Assembly (NCBI RefSeq): GCF_035953295.1
Contig: NZ_CP108370.1
Coordinates: 1,674,001 to 1,738,000 of the forward strand
DNA: 64,000 bases
Source of the DNA: Streptomyces sp. NBC_01335
Lineage (GTDB): Bacteria > Actinomycetota > Actinomycetes > Streptomycetales > Streptomycetaceae
Reading direction: 5' to 3'
Made by a program: the position numbers and the translations under genes. The notes beneath the pieces were generated by a model. The model searched no databases. It was not told where the DNA came from and worked only from the letters and a program-made list of their open reading frames with translations. Shown here piece by piece: positions 24,898 through 33,084 of this stretch (position 1 is its first letter; every line of letters begins with the position of its first letter).

Positions 24898-24934
24898 GGC
24901 CGGCGGCGGGGGTGGTCCCGGGCCGCCGCCGGCC
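24898..24934 (-). terminator. Hairpin between the binding-protein and acetylesterase genes
   Basis: GGCCGGCGGCGG (24898-24909) pairs fully with CCGCCGCCGGCC (24923-24934). It follows the binding-protein stop by 41 bases and may reduce read-through into the esterase gene. A 12-bp direct repeat GACGGGATGGAG (24870-24881, 24884-24895) lies next to it. Confidence 0.6.
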
Positions 24935-24975
24935 CCGGCATGCGGGGTGGTGGGGTGTGGACGGGCGGGCGTGGA

Positions 24976-26310
24976 TCAGCCGTTGCCCAGTTCCTTCCAC
25001 TCCTTCTGGGCGGCGTTCAGCTCCTTGGCGATCTTGTCCAGGAAGTCCTTCGCGGAGACCTTGCCGAGCAGCAGCTTCTGGAACTCCGGCTCGTTGTCGG
25101 CCTTGCTGATGTTGTTCCAGTCGGGCAGGTAGTAGGGCAGGTTCACGATCTTGGTGGAGCCGTCGGTGAGGGCCTTGGCCGCGAGCGCGGTCGGCTCGGA
25201 GGCGGTGATCCACGGGTCCTGCGCGGCCTCGGTGTTGGCGGGGATGGCGCCGGCCGACTCGTTCCACTTGCTGTTGGAGGCGTGCGAGGCGGCGAACTCG
25301 ATGAACTTCCAGGCGGCGGTCTTGTTCTTGCTGCTGCGGAAGAGGCCGAGTCCGTCGACCGGGTTGGAGACCTGGACGCGGGTGCCGCTGTCACCGATCG
25401 GGTTCGGGATGCCGGCGAACTTGTCCGCGCCGAGCGCCTTCACGTGGTCCTGATAGGAACCGAGGTTGTGGCTGAGCATCCCGATGGTGCCGGTGTCCCA
25501 CTGCGCGACCATCTTGGTGAAGTCGTTGTTGACGTCGGCGGACGGCGTCGCCTTCTTGAACAGGCCGACGTACTTCTCCAGCGCGGCGACGTTCTTCGGG
25601 TCGTTGACCGTCGTCGTGTCGCCGTTCCAGAAGTCCGTGATGCCGGACTGGCCGTAGGCGGCGTCCAGGGCCTGGGCGATGGAGCCCGCCCCGCCCCGGA
25701 TGGTGTAGCCGAACTTGTTGTTCTTGGAGTCGGTCAGCTTGTCGGCCGCGTCGTAGAACTTCGCCCAGGTGGAGGGGGCTTCCAGCCCCGCGGCCTGGAA
25801 CAGGTCGGTTCTGTACCAGAGGGTTCCGTTGTTCGCGGAGGTCGGCACGGAGTACATGTCGTCGCCCCGGCCGCCGGCGTCCTTGACGCTCGCCACCATG
25901 CCCTCGACGAGCTTGCCCTTGAGCGAGGACTCCTCGATCCGGTCCTGGACCGGCTCCAGCGCCTCCTGGGAGACGATGTTGGCGAGGTAGGCGGTGCCCA
26001 CGCCGCCCACGTCCGGCAGGCCGCCGCCGGCGATCGCGGTGTCGTACTTGGACTGCACGTCGGCGATCGGGATCGGGACGTACTTGACCTTGATGTCCGG
26101 GTTCTCCTTCTCGAAATCCTTGATGATCTCGGTCCAGATGGCGGTGCGCGGGCCGCCGTTGTTGTCCCAGAAGGTGATCTCGCCCTTGCCGCTGCCCTCG
26201 GTGCCGGAGCCGCTGCCGTCGTCGCCGCAGGCGGTGGCCGTCAGGGCGAGCATCGCGGTCAGCGAGACCGCTGCCGCGGCGCGCCCCCGGTACTTCTTGG
26301 AAATGGTCAT
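24976..26310 (-). CDS. Sugar ABC transporter substrate-binding lipoprotein without adjacent permeases
   Basis: A 444-residue extracellular solute-binding protein. The lipobox is in LTATACGDDG (Cys about 28); the mature fold starts ITFWDNNGGPRTAIW and includes YSVPTSANNGTLWYRTDLF, typical of cluster-B sugar binders. It sits between a pectate lyase-pectinesterase gene and an acetylesterase gene, so its ligand is probably an oligogalacturonide or rhamnogalacturonan fragment. No permease gene is next to it. The permease pair at 32176-34010 on the same strand has no binding protein of its own and is the best partner. GAAGAGC precedes the ATG by 7 bases. Confidence 0.92.
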   Translation of the reverse strand: MTISKKYRGRAAAAVSLTAMLALTATACGDDGSGSGTEGSGKGEITFWDNNGGPRTAIWTEIIKDFEKENPDIKVKYVPIPIADVQSKYDTAIAGGGLPDVGGVGTAYLANIVSQEALEPVQDRIEESSLKGKLVEGMVASVKDAGGRGDDMYSVPTSANNGTLWYRTDLFQAAGLEAPSTWAKFYDAADKLTDSKNNKFGYTIRGGAGSIAQALDAAYGQSGITDFWNGDTTTVNDPKNVAALEKYVGLFKKATPSADVNNDFTKMVAQWDTGTIGMLSHNLGSYQDHVKALGADKFAGIPNPIGDSGTRVQVSNPVDGLGLFRSSKNKTAAWKFIEFAASHASNSKWNESAGAIPANTEAAQDPWITASEPTALAAKALTDGSTKIVNLPYYLPDWNNISKADNEPEFQKLLLGKVSAKDFLDKIAKELNAAQKEWKELGNG

Positions 26311-26372
26311 GGTTCTGCTCTTCTCTGTGGGTGGGTACGGGTGTGCCGTGTACGCCGTGCAGGTGGGGGGCG

Positions 26373-28385
26373 TCAGCGCCGGCGGTGCGGTGCCCAGCCG
26401 TCGTCGCCCGCGAGGTAGTCGCCCACCTCGTGGAGCGCGGCGTCGGCCGGGGACATCTGGGGGCGGTCCGTGGTGGCGGCGGCGCCGGGACCGTGGGTCC
26501 GGTACTCGCTGAACCGGGCTTCCCGCCAGGAGAAGCCGCTCATGTCGGACCAGGGGCTCGCCTTGACGGCGGCGGGCAGCGAGGTCTCGCGGATCAGCAC
26601 CTGGCCGATCGCGTCCGGGTTGCCGCTCGGGTGCCAGGGGCGGCCGAGGTGGAAGGTGTCCCGAGGGGCGTCGCTGATGATCCGGCTGCGGGTGATCAGG
26701 ATGCCGTACGGGTTCTCCTTCCAGGTCGAAGCGGCCGTGATGTAGCCGTTGTTGGTGTCCGAGCCGCGGCTGAGCGCCTTGATCACGGAGTTCTCGACGA
26801 CGGTGGTGGCGCGGCCGTAGATGAAGTCGACGTCGCCCTCGACGTACGAGCCGGTGAGGTAGACGCGGGCCTTCTGGGTGAGCGCCGGGGTGTCGGTCAT
26901 CAGGGTGTCCTGGTTGCCGAGGAACGCGGTGTTCTCGAAGGTCAGGCGGTCGCCGGTGGTCTTCACGGCGAGCGCCTGCTCGCCGCTGATCTCCACGGCG
27001 GCCTCGTCGAAGTCGTTGGAGAAGGTGAGGTTCTCGGCCGTGAAGTCGTGGCCCTCCACCAGGACGGTGGCGCTGCCGGTGGAACCCTGGGTGGTGCCGT
27101 CCGGCTTGAGTTCGCCCTGCGGGGTGTCGAAGACGATCAGGGTGTCGGAGCGGCGCTTGCCGGTGCCGACGAGGGAGACGTACGGCTGGTTCTTGCCGAT
27201 GCGGACGTGCTCCCGGTAGGTGCCGGGCGCCAGGCGCACGGTGATCCGGCCGTCGTTGCCCTGCGGCACGGCGTCGACGGCCGCCTGCACGGTGGCGTAG
27301 TCGGCGGGGACCCGCAGCACGGTGTCGGTACCGATGTCCTTCTGCGGGCCGGAGTCGCGGGTGACGATCCCCGGCACGTCGGCGGCGCGGTCCAGCCGGT
27401 ACGGGTAGAAGGCGTGCGGGTCGAAGGCCGCGCCCCAGGCGTCGGTACGGCCCGTGGTGTGCTTCAGGATCGAGCCGCGCTGCACGAGCTGGGCGGTGGC
27501 GTCGGCCTGGTACGGGTGCTGGACGTCCCTGTAGTAGCTGTTCTCGATGACCATCTTCGTGGCGCCGCGCGCCCAGTTGCCGTACGTCCACACCGGGTCG
27601 CCGTCCGCGACCTGCGCGGAGACGTAGTTGTTGTAGAGGTGGGCGTAGGCGCAGTTGTCCGCCGAGGGGTTGCGCTGCTTGGTGCCGGTGAACCAGTTGT
27701 GGTCGATGGTGATCTCGGTGGTGACGTTCGTCGTCCAGCCGATCCCGAACGCCTTGTTGTGGTCGGCGAACTGGTTGTACGAGACGGTGATGTACCGGCT
27801 GTCCTTGCGGATGTCGAGCAGCCCGTCGCCCATGTGCGTGAAGCGGTTGTGGTCGATCCAGACGTGGTCGGCGGTGTCCATCTGGATGGCGTCGAAGTCC
27901 GTGGTCTTCCCGTCCCAGTCGCCCTCGATGTACGAGTCGCGGATGGTGAGGTTGCGGATGATCACGTTGTGGGTGCCGGGGTTCAGATGGAGTTCGCCGT
28001 GGACGATCTCGGCGGTGTCCCCGACGCCGACGATGGTCTTGTCCGAGGTCACGTCGATGTCGTGGCCGAAGGGTTCCACGGCCAGTGAGCCGGCGACCCT
28101 GATGGTGTAAGGCCCCTCGGCACCCGCGTACGTCGCCAGATCGGCGGGGGTGGTGACGGTGACGACCGGGCCGCCCGCCCCTCCGGTGGTCCCGCCCGCC
28201 AGGGAGGCGAACCCGTGCGGGGTGTCGGACCAGGCGCCGTGCTGGGCGGCGGGTCCCGCGCCGGCCGGTGCGGAGGCGGGGGCCGCCGCGGCGGCCGGGC
28301 TCGCCGGCAGGAGGAAGGCCCCGGCCAGGGCGAGCACAGCGGCGAGCGTGCTTCCCCGGGTGCGCGAGGTACGGAGGTGCGTCAT
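26373..28385 (-). CDS. Secreted bifunctional pectate lyase (PL1)-pectin methylesterase (CE8)
   Basis: A 670-residue secreted fusion. After a signal peptide (1-33) and an Ala/Pro/Gly linker, residues about 50-350 are a PL1 beta-helix (NVIIRNLTIRDSY, DHVWIDHNRFTHMGDGLLD, VSYNQFADHNKAFGIG, GTKQRNPSADN with the catalytic Arg). Residues about 365-620 are a CE8 esterase with ENLTFSND, FLGNQDTLMTDT (catalytic Gln/Asp), GDVDFIYGRATTVVEN (second Asp) and FHLGRPWHPSG. Joining both lets one enzyme remove methyl esters and cut the exposed chain. The ATG at 28383-28385 is preferred because GGGAGCC is 6 bases upstream; an ATG 12 bases earlier has no such site. The binding-protein gene follows after 62 bases. 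Confidence 0.95.
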   Translation of the reverse strand: MTHLRTSRTRGSTLAAVLALAGAFLLPASPAAAAAPASAPAGAGPAAQHGAWSDTPHGFASLAGGTTGGAGGPVVTVTTPADLATYAGAEGPYTIRVAGSLAVEPFGHDIDVTSDKTIVGVGDTAEIVHGELHLNPGTHNVIIRNLTIRDSYIEGDWDGKTTDFDAIQMDTADHVWIDHNRFTHMGDGLLDIRKDSRYITVSYNQFADHNKAFGIGWTTNVTTEITIDHNWFTGTKQRNPSADNCAYAHLYNNYVSAQVADGDPVWTYGNWARGATKMVIENSYYRDVQHPYQADATAQLVQRGSILKHTTGRTDAWGAAFDPHAFYPYRLDRAADVPGIVTRDSGPQKDIGTDTVLRVPADYATVQAAVDAVPQGNDGRITVRLAPGTYREHVRIGKNQPYVSLVGTGKRRSDTLIVFDTPQGELKPDGTTQGSTGSATVLVEGHDFTAENLTFSNDFDEAAVEISGEQALAVKTTGDRLTFENTAFLGNQDTLMTDTPALTQKARVYLTGSYVEGDVDFIYGRATTVVENSVIKALSRGSDTNNGYITAASTWKENPYGILITRSRIISDAPRDTFHLGRPWHPSGNPDAIGQVLIRETSLPAAVKASPWSDMSGFSWREARFSEYRTHGPGAAATTDRPQMSPADAALHEVGDYLAGDDGWAPHRRR

Positions 28386-28470
28386 TGCGGCTCCCATACG
28401 TGCGGTGCAGATGTGTCCGTGCTGCGGTGCGGCGTTCCGTGCGTGTGGTGCAGGTGTGGCCGTGCGGGCA

Positions 28471-28548
28471 GTGCGTGACGTGCGGCGGTGCGGGCGGTGC
28501 GGCCGTGCGTGACGTGCGAGGTGCCGGTGCGAAGGTGCGTGACGTGCG
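28471..28548. repeat. Three direct repeats of GTGCGTGACGTGCG upstream of the pectinase gene
   Basis: The identical 14-mer occurs at 28471-28484, 28505-28518 and 28535-28548. The whole stretch 28386-28577 is rich in GTGCGG-like words. It is the promoter side of the pectate lyase-pectinesterase gene, so an iterated activator or repressor site is possible; replication slippage is the other explanation. Confidence 0.65.
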
Positions 28549-28577
28549 GTGGTGCGGGGCGACCGGTGTCCGGTGGT

Positions 28578-28607
28578 GCCCGTACGCGCGACGGTGCGCG
28601 TACGGGC
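28578..28607 (-). terminator. Perfect 12-bp hairpin downstream of the GH43 gene
   Basis: GCCCGTACGCGC (28578-28589) pairs with GCGCGTACGGGC (28596-28607), loop GACGGT. It is 40 bases past the GH43 stop and probably ends the long operon that starts at 37458. Confidence 0.75.
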
Positions 28608-28646
28608 GGTGGCGCGGGTTCCTCGGGTGGAGCGGGGTGGTGCGGT

Positions 28647-30188
28647 TCAGGCGGGCGGCGTGGGGGTCCCGAAGGCGGTGAACTCGGCGGTGCCCGCGGG
28701 GCCCGTACCGGCGGGGGCGGTGGCGAAGAGGCCGAGCAGTGCGCCGACCCAGCGCCACGGTTCGGCTGCGAAGACCTGGCCGGAGGCGCGGAAGCCGTCC
28801 CCGGTGTCGGCGTGGAAGCGGCAGCGGGCTCCGGCGCTCACCTCGACGCGGAGCCGGACCCGCCCCTCGGGCGCGGGGCGGCCCGGTGCGGCGTCCCGTT
28901 CGTGTTCGGCGACGCTCTCGGCGTACCGGTGCACGAGCGAGACCGAACCGTCCTCACCGCGTTCGAGGCCGATCCAGCTGAACGCGTCGCCGAGTACGGC
29001 GAGTCCGGCCTTGGCTCCGGGTACCTCGCTGCCGAGGGCGAGCTCCACCTCCACGGTGAACTCCTCGGCGGGCAGCCGCTGCACGAGTACGTTCGCCAGG
29101 GTCCGCAGGTCGTGCGCGTGCGGGGTGCGGACGCAGGCGAGGCGCAGTCCGTCCCCGGCGTGCTCGACGGTCCAGCCGGCCCGCGGGTTGGCGGTCCACT
29201 GCCACTGCCGGCCGTAGCGGCCTCCGGGGAAGCCGTCGGCGAACGCCGGTGCACCCACGGGCTGTTGGGGCGCGATCGGCTTGGCGTGCGTGAGGACGGG
29301 TTCGCCCTCGTCGCCGAGGACCGGCCAGCCCTCCTCGTCCCAGCGCATCGGCTGGAGGTGGACGACCCTGCCGTACGCGCCCCGCTCCTGGAAGTGCAGG
29401 AACCAGTCCTCGCCCGCCGGGGTGCGGACCCAGCCGCCCTGGTGGGGGCCGTTGACGGCGGTGCGGCCCTGGGCCAGGACGACGCGTTCCTCGTACGGGC
29501 CGAAGAAGTCCTTCGACCGGAACGCGCCCTGCCAGCCCGTGGTCACCCCGCCGGCCGGGGCGAGGATCCAGAACTCGCCCTCGTGCCGGTAGACCTTGGG
29601 GCCCTCCAGGGTGAACCAGCCGGGGATCAGGTCCCCGTCGATCAACGTCGCCCCCTCGTCGAGGAGTTCGCGGCCGTCGGCGCTCATCCGGTGGCCGGTC
29701 AGCCGGTTCTTGATCCCGGAGCGGGATTTCGCCCAGGCGTGCACGAGGTAGGCCTCGCCGGTCTCCTCGTCCCAGAGCGGGCAGGCGTCGATCAGGCCCT
29801 TGCCCGCCTTCACCAGGTGCGGAGCGCTCCACGGGCCGCGTACGTCCTCGGCGTTGATCTGCTGGATGCCGTGGTCGGGGTCGCCCCAGAAGATCCAGAA
29901 CCGGCCCGCGTGGTGGCGGATCGAGGGTGCCCAGACGCCACGGTCGTGGCGCGGAGCCGCGAAGTCGGCGGCCGGTTCCAGGGTGTCGAGGGCGTGTCCG
30001 ATCAGGGACCAGTTGACCAGGTCCCGGGAGTGCAGCAGCGGCAGTCCGGGGGCGCGGCCGAAGCTGGACGCGGTGAGGTAGTAGTCGTCGCCGACGCGCA
30101 CCAGGTCCGGGTCGGACCAGTCGGCGTTGAGCACGGGGTTGCGGTAGGTGCCGTCGCCGAGGTCGGCGGTCCAGGGCCTCGGGCTCAT
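28647..30188 (-). CDS. GH43-family glycosidase with C-terminal beta-sandwich
   Basis: A 513-residue intracellular enzyme (no signal peptide). The five-bladed propeller has the GH43 acidic triad: general base Asp in NADWSDPDLVRVGDDYYL, the modulating Asp near LIDACPLWDEETGEAYLVHA, and general acid Glu in FTLEGPKVYRHEGEFW. The C-terminal 190 residues are a lectin-like sandwich of the GH43_C2/DUF1349 type. The family holds alpha-L-arabinofuranosidases, arabinanases and beta-xylosidases; the pectin context favours arabinan or arabinogalactan oligomers taken up by the adjacent permeases, but xylose compounds cannot be excluded. Its ATG overlaps the DUF6807 gene stop (ATGA). Confidence 0.9.
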   Translation of the reverse strand: MSPRPWTADLGDGTYRNPVLNADWSDPDLVRVGDDYYLTASSFGRAPGLPLLHSRDLVNWSLIGHALDTLEPAADFAAPRHDRGVWAPSIRHHAGRFWIFWGDPDHGIQQINAEDVRGPWSAPHLVKAGKGLIDACPLWDEETGEAYLVHAWAKSRSGIKNRLTGHRMSADGRELLDEGATLIDGDLIPGWFTLEGPKVYRHEGEFWILAPAGGVTTGWQGAFRSKDFFGPYEERVVLAQGRTAVNGPHQGGWVRTPAGEDWFLHFQERGAYGRVVHLQPMRWDEEGWPVLGDEGEPVLTHAKPIAPQQPVGAPAFADGFPGGRYGRQWQWTANPRAGWTVEHAGDGLRLACVRTPHAHDLRTLANVLVQRLPAEEFTVEVELALGSEVPGAKAGLAVLGDAFSWIGLERGEDGSVSLVHRYAESVAEHERDAAPGRPAPEGRVRLRVEVSAGARCRFHADTGDGFRASGQVFAAEPWRWVGALLGLFATAPAGTGPAGTAEFTAFGTPTPPA

Positions 30189-31012
30189 GCCGTCACCACC
30201 TTGCGGACGAGGGCCGCCGCCTCGTCGCGGCCGAGCGTCCCGTCCGCGACGACGGTCACGACCCGCCGTACGACGGTCGCGCCGGGCGCCACCGGCAGCC
30301 GGTCCTCGGCCGCGAGGGAGGAGCCGACGCCCGGGTACTCCGCGGTGCGGACGAACCACGGGTCGCGCCGGGTCTCCCCGGTCGCCCCGGCGAAGACGAG
30401 GGTCCAGCTGTCGCCGGCGAGGGCCAGCCAGTCGGCCCGGGCGCCGTGCACCGCCGCCTCGCCCTCGAGGGTGGCGCTGAACACCTCGGGTGCCCGCTCC
30501 TCCTTGGGGGCCCGCCAGAAGAAGCCGCCGTACCCGGCGCCGGGGCGGCCGTTGGTGGCGGGGCTGCCGATGGACAGGGCGGTGCGGCTGCGGTTGGTGA
30601 GGGAGAAGGAGAAGTCCAGCGCCCAGGCGGTGTCGGTCAGCGGGACGACGGCCACCGTGCGGTGCTCGCGCAGCAGTTCGGCGCCGCCGGCCTCCCAGCC
30701 GAGCTCCTCCACGAAGCCGTCCGGGTCGCGGAGCTTCCACCCGAGGTGGCGCTGCACCCCGTGGTTGTCGAGGACGGTGGGGCCCTGGCCGCGGACGAAG
30801 GTGCGCCCGCCCCAGAAGTTGTACCCGGCGACGTCGGGCACGGCGACCGAGGCGCCGAGGTGGTGCAGGTGGTCGGCGGGGCGCTCCTCGGTGACGGGGG
30901 TTCCCCCGAGGGTGGTGACGGGGTGCAGGTAGGGGCGGCCGTCGTGGACGTCGGGGTGGTAGCCGTAGCGGCCCACGGGGCGGCCCGCACAGCTGAGGCG
31001 CAGCGTGGTCAC
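30185..31012 (-). CDS. DUF6807 (PmoA-like) family protein
   Basis: A 275-residue protein with no signal peptide. It matches the DUF6807/PmoA-like family through YHPDVHDGRPYLHPVTTLGG, RPADHLHHLGASVAV, GYNFWGGRTFV and ATNGRPGAGYGGFFWRAP. The name comes from a loose link to methane oxygenase subunits, but these proteins are found in sugar operons and are probably beta-sandwich proteins with a carbohydrate-related job; no reaction is established. Start is GTG at 31010-31012, overlapping the Gfo/Idh stop as GTGA, and its own stop overlaps the GH43 ATG. The tight coupling on both sides argues that it works stoichiometrically with these two proteins. Confidence 0.82.
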   Translation of the reverse strand: MTTLRLSCAGRPVGRYGYHPDVHDGRPYLHPVTTLGGTPVTEERPADHLHHLGASVAVPDVAGYNFWGGRTFVRGQGPTVLDNHGVQRHLGWKLRDPDGFVEELGWEAGGAELLREHRTVAVVPLTDTAWALDFSFSLTNRSRTALSIGSPATNGRPGAGYGGFFWRAPKEERAPEVFSATLEGEAAVHGARADWLALAGDSWTLVFAGATGETRRDPWFVRTAEYPGVGSSLAAEDRLPVAPGATVVRRVVTVVADGTLGRDEAAALVRKVVTA

Positions 31013-32169
31013 GAGGCGCTCACCTCGCGGGAGCGGGCCCAGGGGACGCCGAGTTCGGAGAAGAGGGCGAGGGCGTCGGCGCCCGCGTCGACCACGGCGT
31101 CGATGCCCTTGACCACGCGCCGGGGTCCCTGGGTGGCGGGTTCGCCGTACCAGGCGTCGGCGGGCAGCGCGGTGGGCTCGGCTCCGGTGCGTACCGCCTC
31201 GACCACGCGCATGAAGGCGCCGGTGCGGTGCGGGGGGACCAGGAGGGGGGTGCCGTGGTCGAGGTGGGCGGCGAGGTTCTCCAGCAGGTCGGTGCGGCCG
31301 TGCACGGTCTCCTCGGGGCCGTGTCCGGCGCGCTGGAGGAGGACCCGGTCCTGCTTGTACCAGAAGGTGATCCGGCCCCGGTCGCCGTGGACGACGACGT
31401 ACGGCTCGGCGGCGCGTTCGGCGCAGAGGGTGACGCAGACCGCCACCTTCAGGCCGTCGGTGGTGGTGACGCGGAGGCTGCTGGTGTCGTCGGCCTCGAT
31501 GTCGTGGGCCCGGAAGAGCTCGGTCTCGATGTCGGCGACGTCGGCGGCGGTGCCACGGTCCGCGAGTTCGAGGGCGGTGGCGACGGCGTGGGCGAGGGGG
31601 TTGGTGAGGACTCCGTCGACCACGTCGGCGCCGCCGAGCCGGCGGCGCCCGGCCCAGGGCGCGCGCCGGTAGTAGGCCTCCTCGCGCACCCAGGCGCCGG
31701 CCGCGCCGATGCCCCGGACCGATCCGATGGCGCCGTCCGCGACGAGTTCGCGGATGGCGGGCACGGCGTGCGAGCCGAAGGACTGGAAGCCGATCTGGCA
31801 GGCGGTGCCCGCCTCCCGTACGCCGTCGCTCATCCGGGTGAAGTCGGCGAAGGTGGCCGCCGGGGGCTTCTCCAGGAGGAGGTGGACGCCGCGCCGGGCG
31901 GCGGTCAGGGCGAGGTCGGTGTGGGTCGGGATCGGGGTGCAGACGACGGCCACGCGGGCGCCGGTGGCGTCGAGCAGCGCCCCGAAGTCGGAGGACTGCT
32001 GCACGTGCTGACCGGCGAAGGCGCCGAGCTCGGCGTCGGTCAGGGGGTCGAGCTCGCAGATCCCGGCGAGCCGGAAGACGCCCTGGTGCTGGAGGCGTTC
32101 GATGTTGGCGAGGTGCCAGCGGCCGTGGCCCCTGGCGCCGGCGAGGACGATGGGGAGGGGGGTGGTCAT
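31009..32169 (-). CDS. Gfo/Idh/MocA-family oxidoreductase
   Basis: A 386-residue NAD(P)-dependent sugar dehydrogenase-type protein. The N-terminal Rossmann strand is VLAGARGHGRWH (a variant of GxGxxG), the conserved EKPPA lysine is in LLLEKPPAATFAD, and the C-terminal sheet includes GGADVVDGVLTNPLAHAV with the usual Asp/His positions. It may oxidise or epimerise the sugar released by the GH43 enzyme, for example L-arabinose to the lactone needed by the IlvD-type dehydratase upstream; this is inference. It lies 6 bases behind the permease gene and overlaps the DUF6807 gene by 4 bases. Confidence 0.88.
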   Translation of the reverse strand: MTTPLPIVLAGARGHGRWHLANIERLQHQGVFRLAGICELDPLTDAELGAFAGQHVQQSSDFGALLDATGARVAVVCTPIPTHTDLALTAARRGVHLLLEKPPAATFADFTRMSDGVREAGTACQIGFQSFGSHAVPAIRELVADGAIGSVRGIGAAGAWVREEAYYRRAPWAGRRRLGGADVVDGVLTNPLAHAVATALELADRGTAADVADIETELFRAHDIEADDTSSLRVTTTDGLKVAVCVTLCAERAAEPYVVVHGDRGRITFWYKQDRVLLQRAGHGPEETVHGRTDLLENLAAHLDHGTPLLVPPHRTGAFMRVVEAVRTGAEPTALPADAWYGEPATQGPRRVVKGIDAVVDAGADALALFSELGVPWARSREVSAS

Positions 32170-32175
32170 CGCGGG

Positions 32176-33084
32176 TCAGCCCTTCACCGCACCGGCGCTG
32201 AAGCCGGTGATCAGCCACTTCTGGATGAAGGCGAAGACGATCACCACGGGGACCGCGGCGATGACTCCGCCCGCGGCCAGCGCGCCCAGGTCGACGCTGT
32301 CCGCGCCGATGAGGGTGTTCAGGCCGACCGGGATCGTCTGCTTGTCCTGCTCGCTGAGGAACATCAGGGCGAACAGGAAGTGGTTCCAGCTGTGCACGAA
32401 GGCGAAGGAGCCGACGGCGATCAGCCCGGGCCGCAGCAGCGGGAGGACGACGGCGCAGAAGGCGCGGAAGCGCGAGCATCCGTCCACCCAGGCGGCCTCT
32501 TCCAGCGTGACGGGCACGTTCTTGATGAACCCGCTGATGAGGATGATCGACAGGGGGAGCTGGAAGACGGTCTCCGCGATGACCACGCTGCCCAGCGAGT
32601 TGATCATCTGGAGGTTCTTGAAGATCTCGAAGAGCGGTACGAGCATCAGCGCGCCCGGGATGAACTGCGAGCAGAGCAGCGCCAGCATGAAGGCGCCCTT
32701 GATCTTGAAGTCGAAGCGGGCCAGGGCGTATCCGCCGGCCAGGGCGACCAGGGTGGTGGCGATCAGGGTGGCGATGCCGACGATCATGCTGTTCTGGAAG
32801 AAGACGGCGAAGCTGCGTTCCGTCCAGACCTTCTCGAAGTGCTCGCCGGTCATCGGCCAGGGCACCAGCGAGGTGGAGCCCGCGGGGCGGACCGCGAAGA
32901 GGAGCATCCAGTAGAACGGGATGAGCGTGAAGAGCAGGTAGATGCCGAGGGGCACGTAGATCTGCCAGCGCGGGACGTCGTCGTAAGAACGCTCGCGTCC
33001 GCGGCGGCGGTTGCCGGCCGGCGGCGGCACGTCGGCGACCGGAGGCGGGGTGGTGCCGGTCTTCTCGGCGAGTGCGGCAGTCAT
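32176..33084 (-). CDS. Sugar ABC transporter permease (MalG type)
   Basis: A 302-residue membrane permease. A 40-residue Pro/Arg-rich cytoplasmic tail is followed by six predicted spans, the first at IYVPLGIYLLFTLIPFYWML. The EAA loop is EEAAWVDGCSRFRAF, and it ends KWLITGFSAGAVKG, the MalG-type C-terminus. Its ATG overlaps the stop of the upstream permease (ATGA). No binding protein or ATPase is next to it; the orphan binding lipoprotein at 24976-26310 probably delivers the sugar, and a shared ATPase encoded elsewhere would power it. Confidence 0.93.
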   Translation of the reverse strand: MTAALAEKTGTTPPPVADVPPPAGNRRRGRERSYDDVPRWQIYVPLGIYLLFTLIPFYWMLLFAVRPAGSTSLVPWPMTGEHFEKVWTERSFAVFFQNSMIVGIATLIATTLVALAGGYALARFDFKIKGAFMLALLCSQFIPGALMLVPLFEIFKNLQMINSLGSVVIAETVFQLPLSIILISGFIKNVPVTLEEAAWVDGCSRFRAFCAVVLPLLRPGLIAVGSFAFVHSWNHFLFALMFLSEQDKQTIPVGLNTLIGADSVDLGALAAGGVIAAVPVVIVFAFIQKWLITGFSAGAVKG

